Positions 40,352 to 53,328 of a stretch of DNA of 64,000 bases are shown here, piece by piece. A program made the position numbers and the translations under genes. Within the stretch, counting starts at the first letter, position 1; every line of letters starts with the position of its first letter. Origin of the DNA: Sordaria brevicollis (Eukaryota; Ascomycota; Sordariomycetes; Sordariales; Sordariaceae). The stretch spans positions 62,001 through 126,000 of the forward strand of contig JAUTDP010000001.1 of assembly GCA_033439795.1 (NCBI GenBank). Reading direction: 5' to 3'. The notes beneath the pieces were generated by a model. That model was not told the DNA's origin. It saw nothing but the letters and a program-made list of their open reading frames with translations, and searched no databases.

Positions 40352-43300
40352 TTAATTTCGAATTAAATAAAAATACCTATTAAATTTAAATATATTAATA
40401 AATAAAAGAAAAAAAACCAATAGGGATTGCCCTAATAACGGCGAATAAAGTAATAATAATTCAAATTTAAAATCTAATTTCGGCCCAAATTATAATTTAT
40501 AGAAGAAATTTTTAATAAAGTACTTTTTAAATCCCCTAAAACGGGGCGCTATAAAGGGTAAAAACCTTATATAATTAAATGCCAATTTAATATAAAATTC
40601 CTTCGACGAATTAAATAATTTAGGAATATTATTTAAAATAAAAGGTAAATTTCTTCTAAAATTAAATACCGGCCAAAGATTAATAGCGTATAAATAAAAT
40701 AATCGAAAAATAAAAAGTATTTTAAAAAGAGGGTTAAATAATATATAAAATTATTAAAAGGGAAGCGTTTATAATTAAATTTATACTATTCTAATTATTT
40801 AATATTTTTACTAGTATATTTAGAGCGGCTTAAATTAATATCGGTTTTAATAGGGGGATAAAAATTTAAGGAATATAATTCTTCTAAGAGTATTATAACC
40901 CCGGGCGTAATACTTTCGCCGGGATTAAAGTTCGCGTATTTATAAAAATATTAGTATAATAATTATTAACGACCCGTTTTAAAATATAAATTAAAAAATC
41001 AAAATTTTACGCGAATATTTAAATATAAAACCTATATATATAATAAAAATAAATATAAATAAAAATTTCGGCGTATTATCGATTAATTCTAATATATTCG
41101 GATAGATTTAAATAAAAGCGTTAAATTTTAAACCCGAAAGATAATAAATTATATTTAAATAGGGTAAAGCTAGAAGAAATTCTAATAAAAATTTATAATG
41201 GTTTTAACGTACAAATCGATCATCAAATCTAAATATAAGGGCGAAAAATTAATCGAATTATTTAATAATTAATTACTACTAAAATTTCCTTTAGGATAAT
41301 AATATTATTCTTCAATTTTATAAAGTAAAACGAATAATTAGGGATTCGGGAGCGCTTTTTAACCTTTATTTATTCTCAAATTTTAAATATATAAAAAACT
41401 TTTATTATTTAATTAAATATAAGTATTCGAATATATTAATACTAGTAGGCTATTTTTAATAAATAAAATTAGCGATATAAAATAAATTAAACGTAGGGTT
41501 AAAATACCGGAATAAACGTTTATTAAATATTATAAAAGGCGTTAATATATTTTAATAATAGGACGGTAATTATAAAAATCGGAATCCGCTAAAAATTATA
41601 TAATAATTTACTTACTAAATATATTAGCCCTAAAAATAAATAGCGTTTAAACGTCCTATTTATACCCCGCCTTTAAAATAAAAATAATACTTTAAAGAAT
41701 AAACGGCTATAAAAGTTAATAATAAAGCTTAGGGTATAAGCTTGGGTCGAATGGCTTTTAATATAAATTTTAATAATAATAATAAATATTTTAATAAGAA
41801 TTTAAAGGACCGAAGTAAAGAAAAGTTCTATATAAATAGTAATTGGATATAAGTTAATCGATCCTAAATTATAGGGAAATTCCGTTTTAAAGGGGCATTT
41901 ATACCCTATATAATAAAAAAGAAGCCGGTTAATATTCCGGTACTTAAATATAGGTTTTACGCAATAATATAATTAAATATAGAAACGATAGCGGGGGCCC
42001 CGGGTAAAATTCTCTTTTCTTTTTAACGGTTTATTACCCTAAAAATAATTTATTTAGAAATAAGGTTTAATAATTAAAAGAGCCTAATATTTTTATCGAA
42101 TCCGGTACGTTTTTAATATCTTTTAAAAATCCGTAGGAGGGAATAATTCTTATACTAAATTGTATTTATAATTATAATAAATCTCTAAGGTAAATAACCT
42201 CTAATTAATAAAATAATATAAATAAAGGAAATCGGCAAAATAAATCTATAATTTCGGGAAAAGGATTAATTCTAAAGGTTAGGTATATTAAATTTTAAAT
42301 AAACGCTCTAAAAGTAAATCGCTACTAATTAAGCAATTAGTTAGCGGTTTTTAATATCCGGGTATAAAAGCCCTTAATAAACTTCAACCGTCCGGCGTAC
42401 ATTTAATAACCAATTTAAAATTAATATAAATAAAGGGAATTTAATTATTTAATTAAAATATAATATTATAATAATTAAAAAGTAGTATTAATATAATATA
42501 ATTTTTACTTAATATTCTAAATATCAAAATAAAGAAATTTAATTAAGCGTAGGTAAACGGCGGGAATAATTATAATTCTCTTAAAATAATCAAATATTTC
42601 GTTATTTAATTAATAACGCGTATAAATAAATTAACGAAATTCTTACTATCCTTATCTATTATTTAGCGAAACTATAACCAAAAGAACGGGCTTAGTAAAA
42701 TCAACGGGGAAAGAAGACCCTATTAAATTTAATTCTAATTTAATATTATAAAAAAATATAAAAAATATAAAATAAATAGGAACTTCAGCGCTAATAAAAT
42801 ACTACTACTCCTATTATTTTTTTATTTATTCAATTAAACGGGGCTGGATTTTCGTTTAATTTCTAATTTTAAAATCCTTCGTAGGCCGACCCGGGTTGAA
42901 AATATTATTAAGTAGGGAATTTAATTAAAGTAGTATATTTATTAAATTATAATGCAAATATTTTAAAAGGGGCTTATAAAGAATAAAAATCTCTAATAGA
43001 ATAAAAGGGTAAAAATCCCCTTAATTTTAATTTTCAATATAAATATAAATTATAAAAATATAGCTTATCGATCCTTTAATCCCTCGAAATTTAAAATTAA
43101 AAGTATTAAAAAAATTATTATAGGGATAATTAATTTATAACGGCTAAACGTTTATAACGATATTATTTTTTAATCTTTCGATATCGGCTCTTCTTATTAT
43201 ACTGAAGTAAAATTTAGTAAACGTTAAATTATTTACTTATTAATAAGGAATATAAATTAAATTTAGACCGTTATAAAATAAATTAATTTTACCCTACTAA

Positions 43301-43687
43301 TAACTTTATTATAATAATAATTAAATTTAATACGAAAAGAACTATTTATTTAAATAATTAATTTTTATAATTATCCGACCGGGTAATATTATAATATTAC
43401 TATTTATTAAATAATAATTAAACGCCTTTAAATTAAAATTTATATTAAAATATAATAATATTTTCAATACGTTATAAACGTATAAAAATAAACTCTAACT
43501 TCGTATTTTAATAAACGATTCTTCTATTGGCTTTAAAATAGTTAGCGGTAATTCGCGTATTATAATTTTAATACGCACTAAATTAAATCTTTTATAAACG
43601 ATTTAAATATACGAAAGGGTCCTATAAATAATAAAATAATTTTATTATTACAATTTATTAAAAATAAGCCCTCTTTCGCTTAAATTT
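40352..43687 (+). rRNA. 28S rRNA pseudogene, unit 5, RIP-mutated
   Basis: ttaatttcga to aaattt at 43682-43687. The sarcin-ricin loop (43329-43343) reads aatacgaaaagaact. Some CpA is kept (catcaaatct near 41221, ccaatagggattgccct near 40408) while G is widely replaced by A, suggesting that the bottom strand took most of the hits. Confidence 0.94.
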
Positions 43688-45183
43688 TTTAATAAAAGGG
43701 TTTATTTTATAAATGGGTATTTATTAAAAGGTCCCCCCGAAATTTAAATTACCGAAACCTAAAAGGGCGAAAACGCTTTACTAGAAGGAAAATATAAAAT
43801 AAATAAGAAGGGAAAAAGGAAATTTCGAAGGATTTAATTAAATATAATTACGCTTTCTTAAATTTTAATTATAAAAAAAATAATGAACCGTACTTTCCTT
43901 CTAAAAATCCTTTAAATAATTATAAAGTACGCAAAAATTTAAAAAGGTACGAATAAATTCGGGGGTTAAAATTACTTAAAGTATAAAAAGGCCGGAAAAG
44001 TCGAAAAGGAACGGTTTTACGGCGCTAATAGTAAGAATTTAAAAATTTATAAAAGTCGATTGGCCGACCGATCGATAATCTAGTTATAAAAAATAATAGT
44101 AATTAAGTAAGCGAAAAAATTAAAGCGAATAATTTTCTTTTTAAGAAGATATATTTATATTAACCGGGGTATAAAGTAAATAAAAGCGACTAAAATATAT
44201 AAAATAGTATAAATATAAAAAGGGCAACCTTAATTTAATATATATAAAGGGTAAGTAAGAGCGTTCGAACGTTAATATTTTTTATATAAAATTATTATAA
44301 CGGGTAGAATTTTATATATAGGGAGTTTAACGGGCGTATATATATTATATAAGGGTATGTATAATATTTTTTTTTAATTATATATTATTAATTTAAAGAG
44401 GGTAGATAATAAATCCGATAAATAAAAGCGGGTTAATTTCTTATAGGAAAAATAGTATTAAAATAAATTAAAGAAGAGGATAATAATTAATATATATATA
44501 TAAAGCTATATTATAAGGCCGGGTATTTTTTTATTTCTTTTAAGTAAATTAAAAGGTTTTTTTAATAATTCGTTTAGGATAGGAATAGGTTTTAAAGGGG
44601 GGGAGAAAATTTTCTATAACGTTTTTCCCCGGTTTTATTTTTTCAATTTTCCAATTTATTTTCCCCGCTTCTTTTATTATTATTATTATTGAATTTTTCT
44701 TTTTTTTTTTCGAGATTTTTATTTTATAATTATAATTAATACCCTTTTCCTACTACCTTTATTACAACTTTTTATTTTTATTATTAATTCTTTTTCTTTT
44801 TTATATAAATATATCTTTCCGTTTTCTTCTTTCCTTCCCCTATTTCTTTTTTTTTTTTTTTTTTTTTTTTTTTCCTTTTTTAAATTAATTTAAAAATTTT
44901 TTTTCTTTATTTTTTTTTTTTTTCATTTTTTTTTTCTTTTTTCTTTTTTTCTCCGGGGGCCGAATAAAAAAAGTAATATTCGTCGTTATATAATTAAAGG
45001 GTATATAATTAAAAGAATTATAAAAAGGGAATTATAATTATAAAGAGAAGAAGAAAAGGAAATTAAAGAAAAAGGTAAAAGTAAAAGAAGATAAGGGAAA
45101 ATAAAAATAGGGGAAGATAAAAATAGGGGGGAAGGGGATATTTATATTAAATAGGAATTTTCTTTTATATAGATAGATATAAG

Positions 45184-46575
45184 TAGTTCGATAGGTACGT
45201 TAGAATATAAAAGTAATTCGAAAGGTGTGTTATATATATATAAAAATAATTAAATAAATATAATAAAATATAAAAGTAATTTAAAAGGTATATTATATAT
45301 ACAGGGGTAATTTAATAAGTGCGTTATATATACGGGGGTAATTTAATAGGTACGTTAGAATATAAAAGTAATTTAATAAATATATTATATATATAGAAGT
45401 AATTCGATAAGCGTATTACGTATACGAAAGTAATTCGATAAGTACGTAATATATACGAAAATAATTCGATAAGTACGTAGCGTATACGAAGGTAGTTCGA
45501 TAAATACGTAGCGTATACGAAGGTAATTCGATAGGTACGTTATATATACGGAAATAATTCGATAAATATATTATATATATAAAAATAGTTTAATAAGTAT
45601 ATTATATATTATATATATATATATATATAAATAATTAGGTAAGGGCATTACGTATATAGAACTAATTTACTAAGCGCGTTATATATATAAAAATAATTCG
45701 GTAAGCGCATTAAATATACGGAAGTAGTTCGATAAACGTATTAAATATTTAACGGTAATTAAATAAATAAATTTAAATAATTTTAGAGAATTCGATAAAT
45801 ATATTATATATACATAAGTAATATAATAAGTGCGTTACGTATACGGTAGGGCAAGTACATTATATATATAGAGCAAGTATATTATATATATAGCTAAATA
45901 AATATAATATATATATATATATATATAATATAGTAATTAAATTATATATACGGTTAGGTAAGTATATTATATATATAATCAATTAAATATATTGTATATA
46001 TAAGGCAAGTACATTATATATACGGCTAGGTAAATATAATATAAATATATAATAAAGTAATTATAATATATATACGGTTAAGTAAATATATTATATATAT
46101 AATTAACCGAATACATTGCATATATAAAGTAAATATATTATATATATAGGGTAAATATATTATATATACGGCTAGGTTAATATTATATATATATAATAAA
46201 GTAATTGTATTATATTTACGAATAGGAGAGTATATTATATATATATATATAATTAATCAAATATATTATATATATAAAGTAGGTATATTATATATATAGG
46301 GTAGGTATATTATATTTACAATTAAGTTAGTATTATATATATATAATAAAATTATTATATTATATATACGGGTAGGGGAGTATAGTATATATATATATAT
46401 ATATAATTAATTAAATATATTATATATATAGGGTAAGTACGTTATATATACGGTTAAGTAAATATATTATATATATAATTAAATAAATATATTATATATA
46501 CAATTGGGTAAATATATTTTATATACAATTCGGTACGTATATTACATATACGTAGGTAATTCGGTATATACGTTT
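45184..46575 (+). repeat. IGS minisatellites, unit 5
   Basis: 1392 bp with the same two-block plan. Several 31-bp units with cgtagcgtatacgaag variants occur near 45470-45530. Confidence 0.85.
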
Positions 46576-47096
46576 AACGTATATAAAGGGTATAAATATA
46601 AAGTAAATAATATATATAAATATAATTAATATAATAAATTAAATAATATTAAAATATTAAAAATAGGTATATTATAACCGAAAGGAAAGGAAATAAGAAT
46701 AAAAAAAGGAAATATATATTAAGGGTTAATATTTTTAGAATATTAAAGTAAGTAGGAATAACCCCGGTAAATAAAGAAAATATAATTAATTTTAAGGAAA
46801 AAGGTATAACCGGGGGGAAATATAAATATAAGGGAAATAAAACGAAACGTAAAAAGGTAATATTTACCGAATATAAAATAGGTAAGAACGATTTAGGTAA
46901 ATAAAAAAAGAACGACCAACCCCTTAATAGGAAAGTACGGCCGAATATAGACGAAATTTTTAAATAAACGCGACCTAATTAAGCGGTTAAATAGCCGTAA
47001 ATCGATTTTTAAAAAATCCGGCACTAAGGAATTTCGTAGAATTTAAAAAGTCGTAATTTAAATTATCGGGTCGTACCTTCCTTAAACCGACCGTTG

Positions 47097-47126
47097 GAGG
47101 GTATATAAAAAAGAGCGAAGGAGAAA
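47097..47126 (+). promoter_or_regulatory. Candidate RNA polymerase I start region, unit 5
   Basis: gagggtatataaaaaagagc, 603 bp before the 18S start. Confidence 0.4.
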
Positions 47127-47699
47127 AACGAAAAGGAGCGAATAATTAAAAAACCGTTCGGTCGTTTTTACCCTCCTAACTCTTTCTTATAGTAATTTAT
47201 AAAGGAAATTAATATTTTAGTAAATAAAATATTATTAATATATAATTCCTTACGGTTTATTAGGGAATTAACGTTAATAGTACGAATTATTTTAATATTA
47301 TTCTTATATAAATTCTTACTTTTATCGGATAATATTTAAGAAAATCCTATAAACGTTAAGGAATACCCTATAAATACCGAAGGGTAAATTCTATAAATAA
47401 TTAACCGATAATTAAATTTATTTATAAATTACTAAAGGTATTAATTAATTAAAAAAGCCTTCGGGCCGAATTTTTTATATTAAACTTCCTTTTAAGGCGT
47501 ATAAACGGTATATAAAAAACGTTCTATATTTTCCCGTCCTCTTATTAATTGCGCTCTAAAGAATTTAAGAAAAGAAAGTAAATATATATTTCGAAGTAAA
47601 AACGGCCCTGCCGATCGAACTTCGGACCGTTTACTTTCATAATTTTATAAATTCTTCCGCTCGTTCGTAAACGGTTAACCTTTCTAAGCGTACAATAAT

Positions 47700-49495
47700 T
47701 ACCTAATTAATTTTACTAATAATTATATATTTATTTTAAAAATTAAATTATATATATTTAAATTTAAATAATTAAACCGCAAAATTATAAATAGTTTATT
47801 AAATTAATTATCGTTTATTTAATAATACTTTACTATATAAATAACCGTAGTAATTCTAAAGCTAATATATATTAAAAATCCCGATTTTAAAAGGGATATA
47901 TTTATTAGATTAAAAATTAATACCCTTCGAAACTTCTTAATAATTTATAATAATTTTTCAAATCGTACGGCTTTATACCGGCGATAATTTATTCAAATTT
48001 CTACCCTATTAATTTTTAACGGTTAAATTTTAACTAACTATAGTAATAATGGGTAATAGAGGGTTAAGGTTCGACCCCGGAAAAGGAGTTTGAAAAACGG
48101 TTATTATATCCAAGGAAGGTAATAAGTGTGTAAATTACCCAATCCCGATATAGGGAAATAATAATAATAAATATTAATATAAAATTCTTTTAAGTCTTAT
48201 AATTAAAATAAATACAATTTAAATCCTTTAATAAAGAATAATTAGAAGGTAAATCTAATATTAATAACCGCGGTAATTCCAATTCTAATAATATATATTA
48301 AAATTATTAAAATTAAAAAATTCGTAATTAAATTTTAAACTTAACCGGTTGGTCCGTTTTACTGCGTATATTAATTCGATTAGGCCTTTCCTTTTAAAAA
48401 ACCGCATCCCCTTTACTAAAGGTATTAGGGAACTAGAACTTTTATTATAAATAAATTAAATCGCTTAAAAAAAGCCTATATTCGAATATATTAATATAAA
48501 ATAATAGAATAAAACGTATAATTCTATTTTATTAATTTCTAAAACCGCTATAATAATTAATAAAGATAATTAAAGGCATTAATATTTAATTATTAAAAGT
48601 AAAATTTTTAGATTTATTAAAAATTAACTATTATAAAAGTATTTACCAAAAATATTTTTATTAATTAGGAACGAAAATTAGAGGATCGAAAATAATTAAA
48701 TACTATTATAATCTTAATTATAAATTATATTAATTAAAGATTGGACGATATTATTTTTTAATTCGTTCGGCACTTTATAATAAATTAAAATTTTTGGGCT
48801 CTTAAGGGAATATAATTACAAGGCTAAAATTTAAAGAAATTAATAGAAAGGTACTACTAAGGGTAGAGCCTATAATTTAATTTAATTCAATACGGGGAAA
48901 TTTACCAAATTTAAATATAATAAAGATTGATAAATTGAGAATTCTTTTTTAATTTCGTAAGTAATAGTATATAGCTATTTTTAATTAGTAGAATAATTTA
49001 TCTATTTAATTATAATAACGAACGAAACTTTAACCTATTAAATAACTTATATTATTTTAATAATATATTAATTTTTTAAAAGGATTATTAATTTAAACCG
49101 ATAAAAATTTAAAGTAATAACAAATTTATAATACCCTTAAATATTTTAAACCGTACGTATATTATACTAATATAGTTAATAAATACTCCCTTAGCCGGAA
49201 GGTTTAGGTAATTTTATTAAATTATATCGTATTAGAGATAAAGTATTATAATTATTACTCTTTAACGAAGAATCCCTAATAAGCGTAAATTATTAATTTA
49301 TATTAATTACGTCCCTACCTTTTATATATACTACCTATTATTACTACCGATTAAATAATTTAATAAAATTTCCAAATTAACCTAAGGAAATCGGCAACGA
49401 TTATTTAAGGTTAGAAAATTATTTAAATTCAATTATTTAAAGGAAATAAAAATCGTAATAAAGTTTCTATTAATAAATTAGCGGAAGGATTATTA
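47700..49495 (+). rRNA. 18S rRNA pseudogene, unit 6, RIP-mutated
   Basis: 1796 nt, 9641 bp after unit 5 at both ends. Starts tacctaattaattttacta, ends gcggaaggattatta. Early stretch accgcaaaattataaatag again shows a private set of changes. Confidence 0.96.
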
Positions 49496-49684
49496 TAAAA
49501 TTATAAAACTCCTATAAATTATTGCGAATTTTATTTATATAATTACTTTAACGCTAATAATCCGGAAGGCCTTCGGGCCTTTAAACCTTCGAATCTCCTA
49601 TTCGCGGGAAATTGCCCGTTAGAATACTAAAACCAAACTCTTAATATTTTTATATCTTTTTAAATAAATTTTTAAATAAATTAA

Positions 49685-49841
49685 AACTTTTAATAACGGA
49701 TCTTTTAATTTTAATATTAATAAAGAACGCAACGAAATATAATAAATAATATAAATTATAAAATTTAATAAATTATTAAATTTTTAAATATATATTACGC
49801 TTATTAATATTTTAGTAAATATATTTATTTGAACGTTATTT
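49685..49841 (+). rRNA. 5.8S rRNA pseudogene, unit 6, with ITS1 49496-49684 and ITS2 49842-49992
   Basis: 157 nt starting aacttttaataacggatc. Here aataaagaacgcaacgaaat is close to the functional sequence. ITS2 keeps gatccgcggctacccgcggt. Confidence 0.94.
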
Positions 49842-49992
49842 CAATTATTAAATTTTATTTACGTTAAAGATCCGCGGCTACCCGCGGTCCTTTAAAAATA
49901 ATAGTGGGCTCGCTAATTATACCGAGCGTAGTAATTCTATATCGCTATAATTATATAGTGGGTTTTTATTGTAAAACCCCTAATTTCTAAAA

Positions 49993-52900
49993 TTAACCTC
50001 GGATTAAATAGGAATACCCGCTAAATTTAAATATATTAATAAACGGAGGAAAAAAAACCAATAGGAATTGCCCTAATAACGGCGAATAAAGCGGTAATAA
50101 TTCAAATTTAAAATTTAATTTCGGCCCGAATTATAATTTATAAAGGAAGCTTTTAATAAAATACTTTCTAAATCCTTTAGAATAGGGCGCTATAGAAAGT
50201 AAGAACCCTATATAATCGAATACCGATTTAATATAAAATTCCTTCGATAAATCGAATAATTTAGAAATATTATTCAAAATAGGAGGTAAATTTCTTCTAA
50301 AGTTAAATACCGGTTAAAAATTAATAGCGTATAAATAAAATAATCGAAAAATAAAAAATATTTTAAAAAGAGGGTTAAATAATATATAAAATTATTAAAA
50401 AGGAAGCGTTTATAATTAAATTTATATTATTCTAATTATTTAGTATTCTTATTAGTATATTCGGGGCAATTTAAATTAATATCGGTTTTAATAAGGGGAT
50501 AAAAATTCGGGGAACGTAATTCCTCCGGGAGTATTATAACCCTAAATGTAATACTTTCGCCGGGACCGAAATTTATATATTTATAAGGATATTAATATAA
50601 TAATTATTAACGACCCGTTTTAAAATACGGATTAAGGAATTAAAATTTTATACGAATATTTAAATATAAAACCCGTATACGTAATAAAAATAAATATAAA
50701 TAAAAATTTCGGCGTATTATCGACCGATTTTAATATATTCGGATAGATTTAAATAAGAGTATTAAACTTTAAACCCGAAAAATAATAAATTATATTTAAA
50801 TAAAGTAAAGCTAAAGGAAATTCTAATAGAAATTCGTAGCGGTTTTAACGTATAAATCGATCGTTAAATTTAAATATAAAGGCGAAAAATTAATCGAACT
50901 ATTTAATAATTAATTACCGCCGAAATTTCCCTTAGGATAATAATATTATTCTTTAATTTTATAAAATAAAGCGAATAATTAAGGATTCGGGGGCGCTTTT
51001 TAACCTTTATTTATTCTTAAATTTTAAATATATAAAAAACTTTTATTATTTAATTAAATATAAATATTCGAATATATTAATATTAATAAATTATTTTTAA
51101 TAAATAAAATTAACGATATAAAATAAATTGAATATAGGGTTAAAATACCGGAATAAACGTTTATTAAATATTATAAAAAGTATTAATATATTTTAATAAT
51201 AAAATAATAATTATAAAAATCGGAATCCGCTAAAAATTATATAATAATTTACTTACCGAATATATTAGCCCTAAAAATAAATAGCGTTTAAATATCCTAT
51301 TTATACCCCGCCTTTAAAATAAAAATAATATTTTAAGGAATAAACGGCCGTAAAAATTAATAACGAAACTTAAAGCGTAAATTTAAGTCGAATAGCCTTT
51401 AATATAAATTTTAATAATAATAGTAAATATTTTAATAAAAATTTAAAGGATTAAAATAAGGAAAAATTCTATATAAATAACGGTTGGATATAGGTTAATC
51501 GATTCTAAATTATAAGGAAATTCCGTTTTAAAAGGGTATTTATACCCTATATAATAAAAAGGAAATTAATTAATATTCCGGCACTTAAATATAAATTTTA
51601 TATAATAATATAACTAAATACGGAAATAACGGCGGGGGCCCCGGGTAAAATTCTTTTTTCTTCTTAATAATTTATTACCCTAAAAATAATTTATTTAAAG
51701 ATAGGGTTTAATAGCCGGAAGAGCCCAATATTTCTATCGGGTCCAATACGTTTTCGACGTCCCTTAAAAATCCGCGGGAAGGAATAATTTTTACGCTAAA
51801 TCGTATTTATAACCGTAATAAATTTTTAAAATAAATAACCTTTAATTAATAAAATAATATAAATAAAGGAAATCGGCAAAATAAATCCGTAATTTCGGGA
51901 AAAGGATTAATTCTAAAAATTAAATACATTAAGCTTTAAATAAATGCCCTAAAAATAAATCGCTACTAGCCGAGTAATTAACCGGCAATTTTTAATATCC
52001 GGGTATAAAAACCCTTAATAAACTTCGGCCGTCCGGCGTACGTTTAATAACTAATTTAAAATTAATATAAATAGGGGGAATTTAATTATTTAATTAAAAT
52101 ATAGTATTATAATAGCCAAAAAATAATATTAACGTAATATAATTTCTATTTAATACTTTAAATATTAAAATAAAGAAATTTAACTAAATGTAAATAAACG
52201 GCGGGAATAATTATAATTCTCTTAAAATAATTAAATACTTCGTTATTTAATTAATAACGCGTATAAATAAATTAACGAAATTCCTACTATCCCTATTTAT
52301 TATCTAGCGAAACTATAATTAAAGGAATAAATTTAGTAAAATTAACGGGGAAAAAAGACCCTATTAAATTTAATTCTAATTTAATATTATAAAAAAATAT
52401 AAAAGGTATAAAATAGGTAAGAGCTTTAACGTTAATAAAATATTATTACTCTTATTATTTTTTTATTTATTTAATTAAACGGGGTTGGATTTTCGTCCAA
52501 CTTCTAATTTTAAAATCCTTCGCAAACCGACCCGAATTAAAAATATTATTAAATAAAGAATTTAATTAGGGCGGTATATTTATTAAATTATAACGTAAAT
52601 ATCCTAAGGAGGGTTTATAGAGAATAGAAATTTCTAATAGAATAAAAAGGTAAAAGTCCCCTTAATTTTAATTTTTAATATAAATACAAATTATAAAAAT
52701 ATAATTTATCGATCCTTTAATCCCTCGAAATTTAAAGCTAAAAGTATTAGAAAAATTATTATAAGGATAATTAGCTTATAACGGCCAAATATTTATAGCG
52801 ACGTCGCTTTTTAATCCTTCGATATCGGTTTTTCCTATTATACCGAAGTAAAATTCAATAAGCGTTAAATTATTTATTTATTAATAAGGAACGTAAATTA

Positions 52901-53328
52901 GGTTTAAATTATCGTAAAATAAATTAATTTTACCCTATTAATAACCTTATTATAATAATAATTGAATTTAATATAAAAGGAATTACTTATTTAAATAATT
53001 AATTTTTATAATTATCCGACCGGGTAATATTATAATACTACTATTTATTAAATAATAATTAAACGCCTTTAAATTAAAATTTATATTAAAATATAATAAT
53101 ATTTCTAATACATTATAAATATATAAAAATAGGCTCCGGCCTCGTATTTTAATAAGCGATTCCTTTATTAGCTTTAAAATAGTTAACGGTAATTCGCGTA
53201 TTATAATTTTAATACGCGTTAAATTAAATCCTTTATAAACGATTTAAATATACGAAAAAGTCCTATAAATAATAAAATAACCTTATTATTATAATTTATT
53301 AAAAGTAAACCCTCCTTCGCTTAAATTT
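49993..53328 (+). rRNA. 28S rRNA pseudogene, unit 6, RIP-mutated; last rRNA gene of the array
   Basis: ttaacctcgg (the least altered start of all copies) to aaattt at 53323-53328. The sarcin-ricin loop (52970-52984) reads aatataaaaggaatt. It is full length, so the array does not break inside an rRNA gene. Confidence 0.94.

Larger units (their letters stand above)
43688..47699 (+). other. Intergenic spacer, unit 5 (4012 bp)
   Basis: T-rich tract 44622-44952, purine-rich strand about 45040-45140, minisatellites 45184-46575, then the 5' external transcribed spacer side. No gene recognised. Confidence 0.85.
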
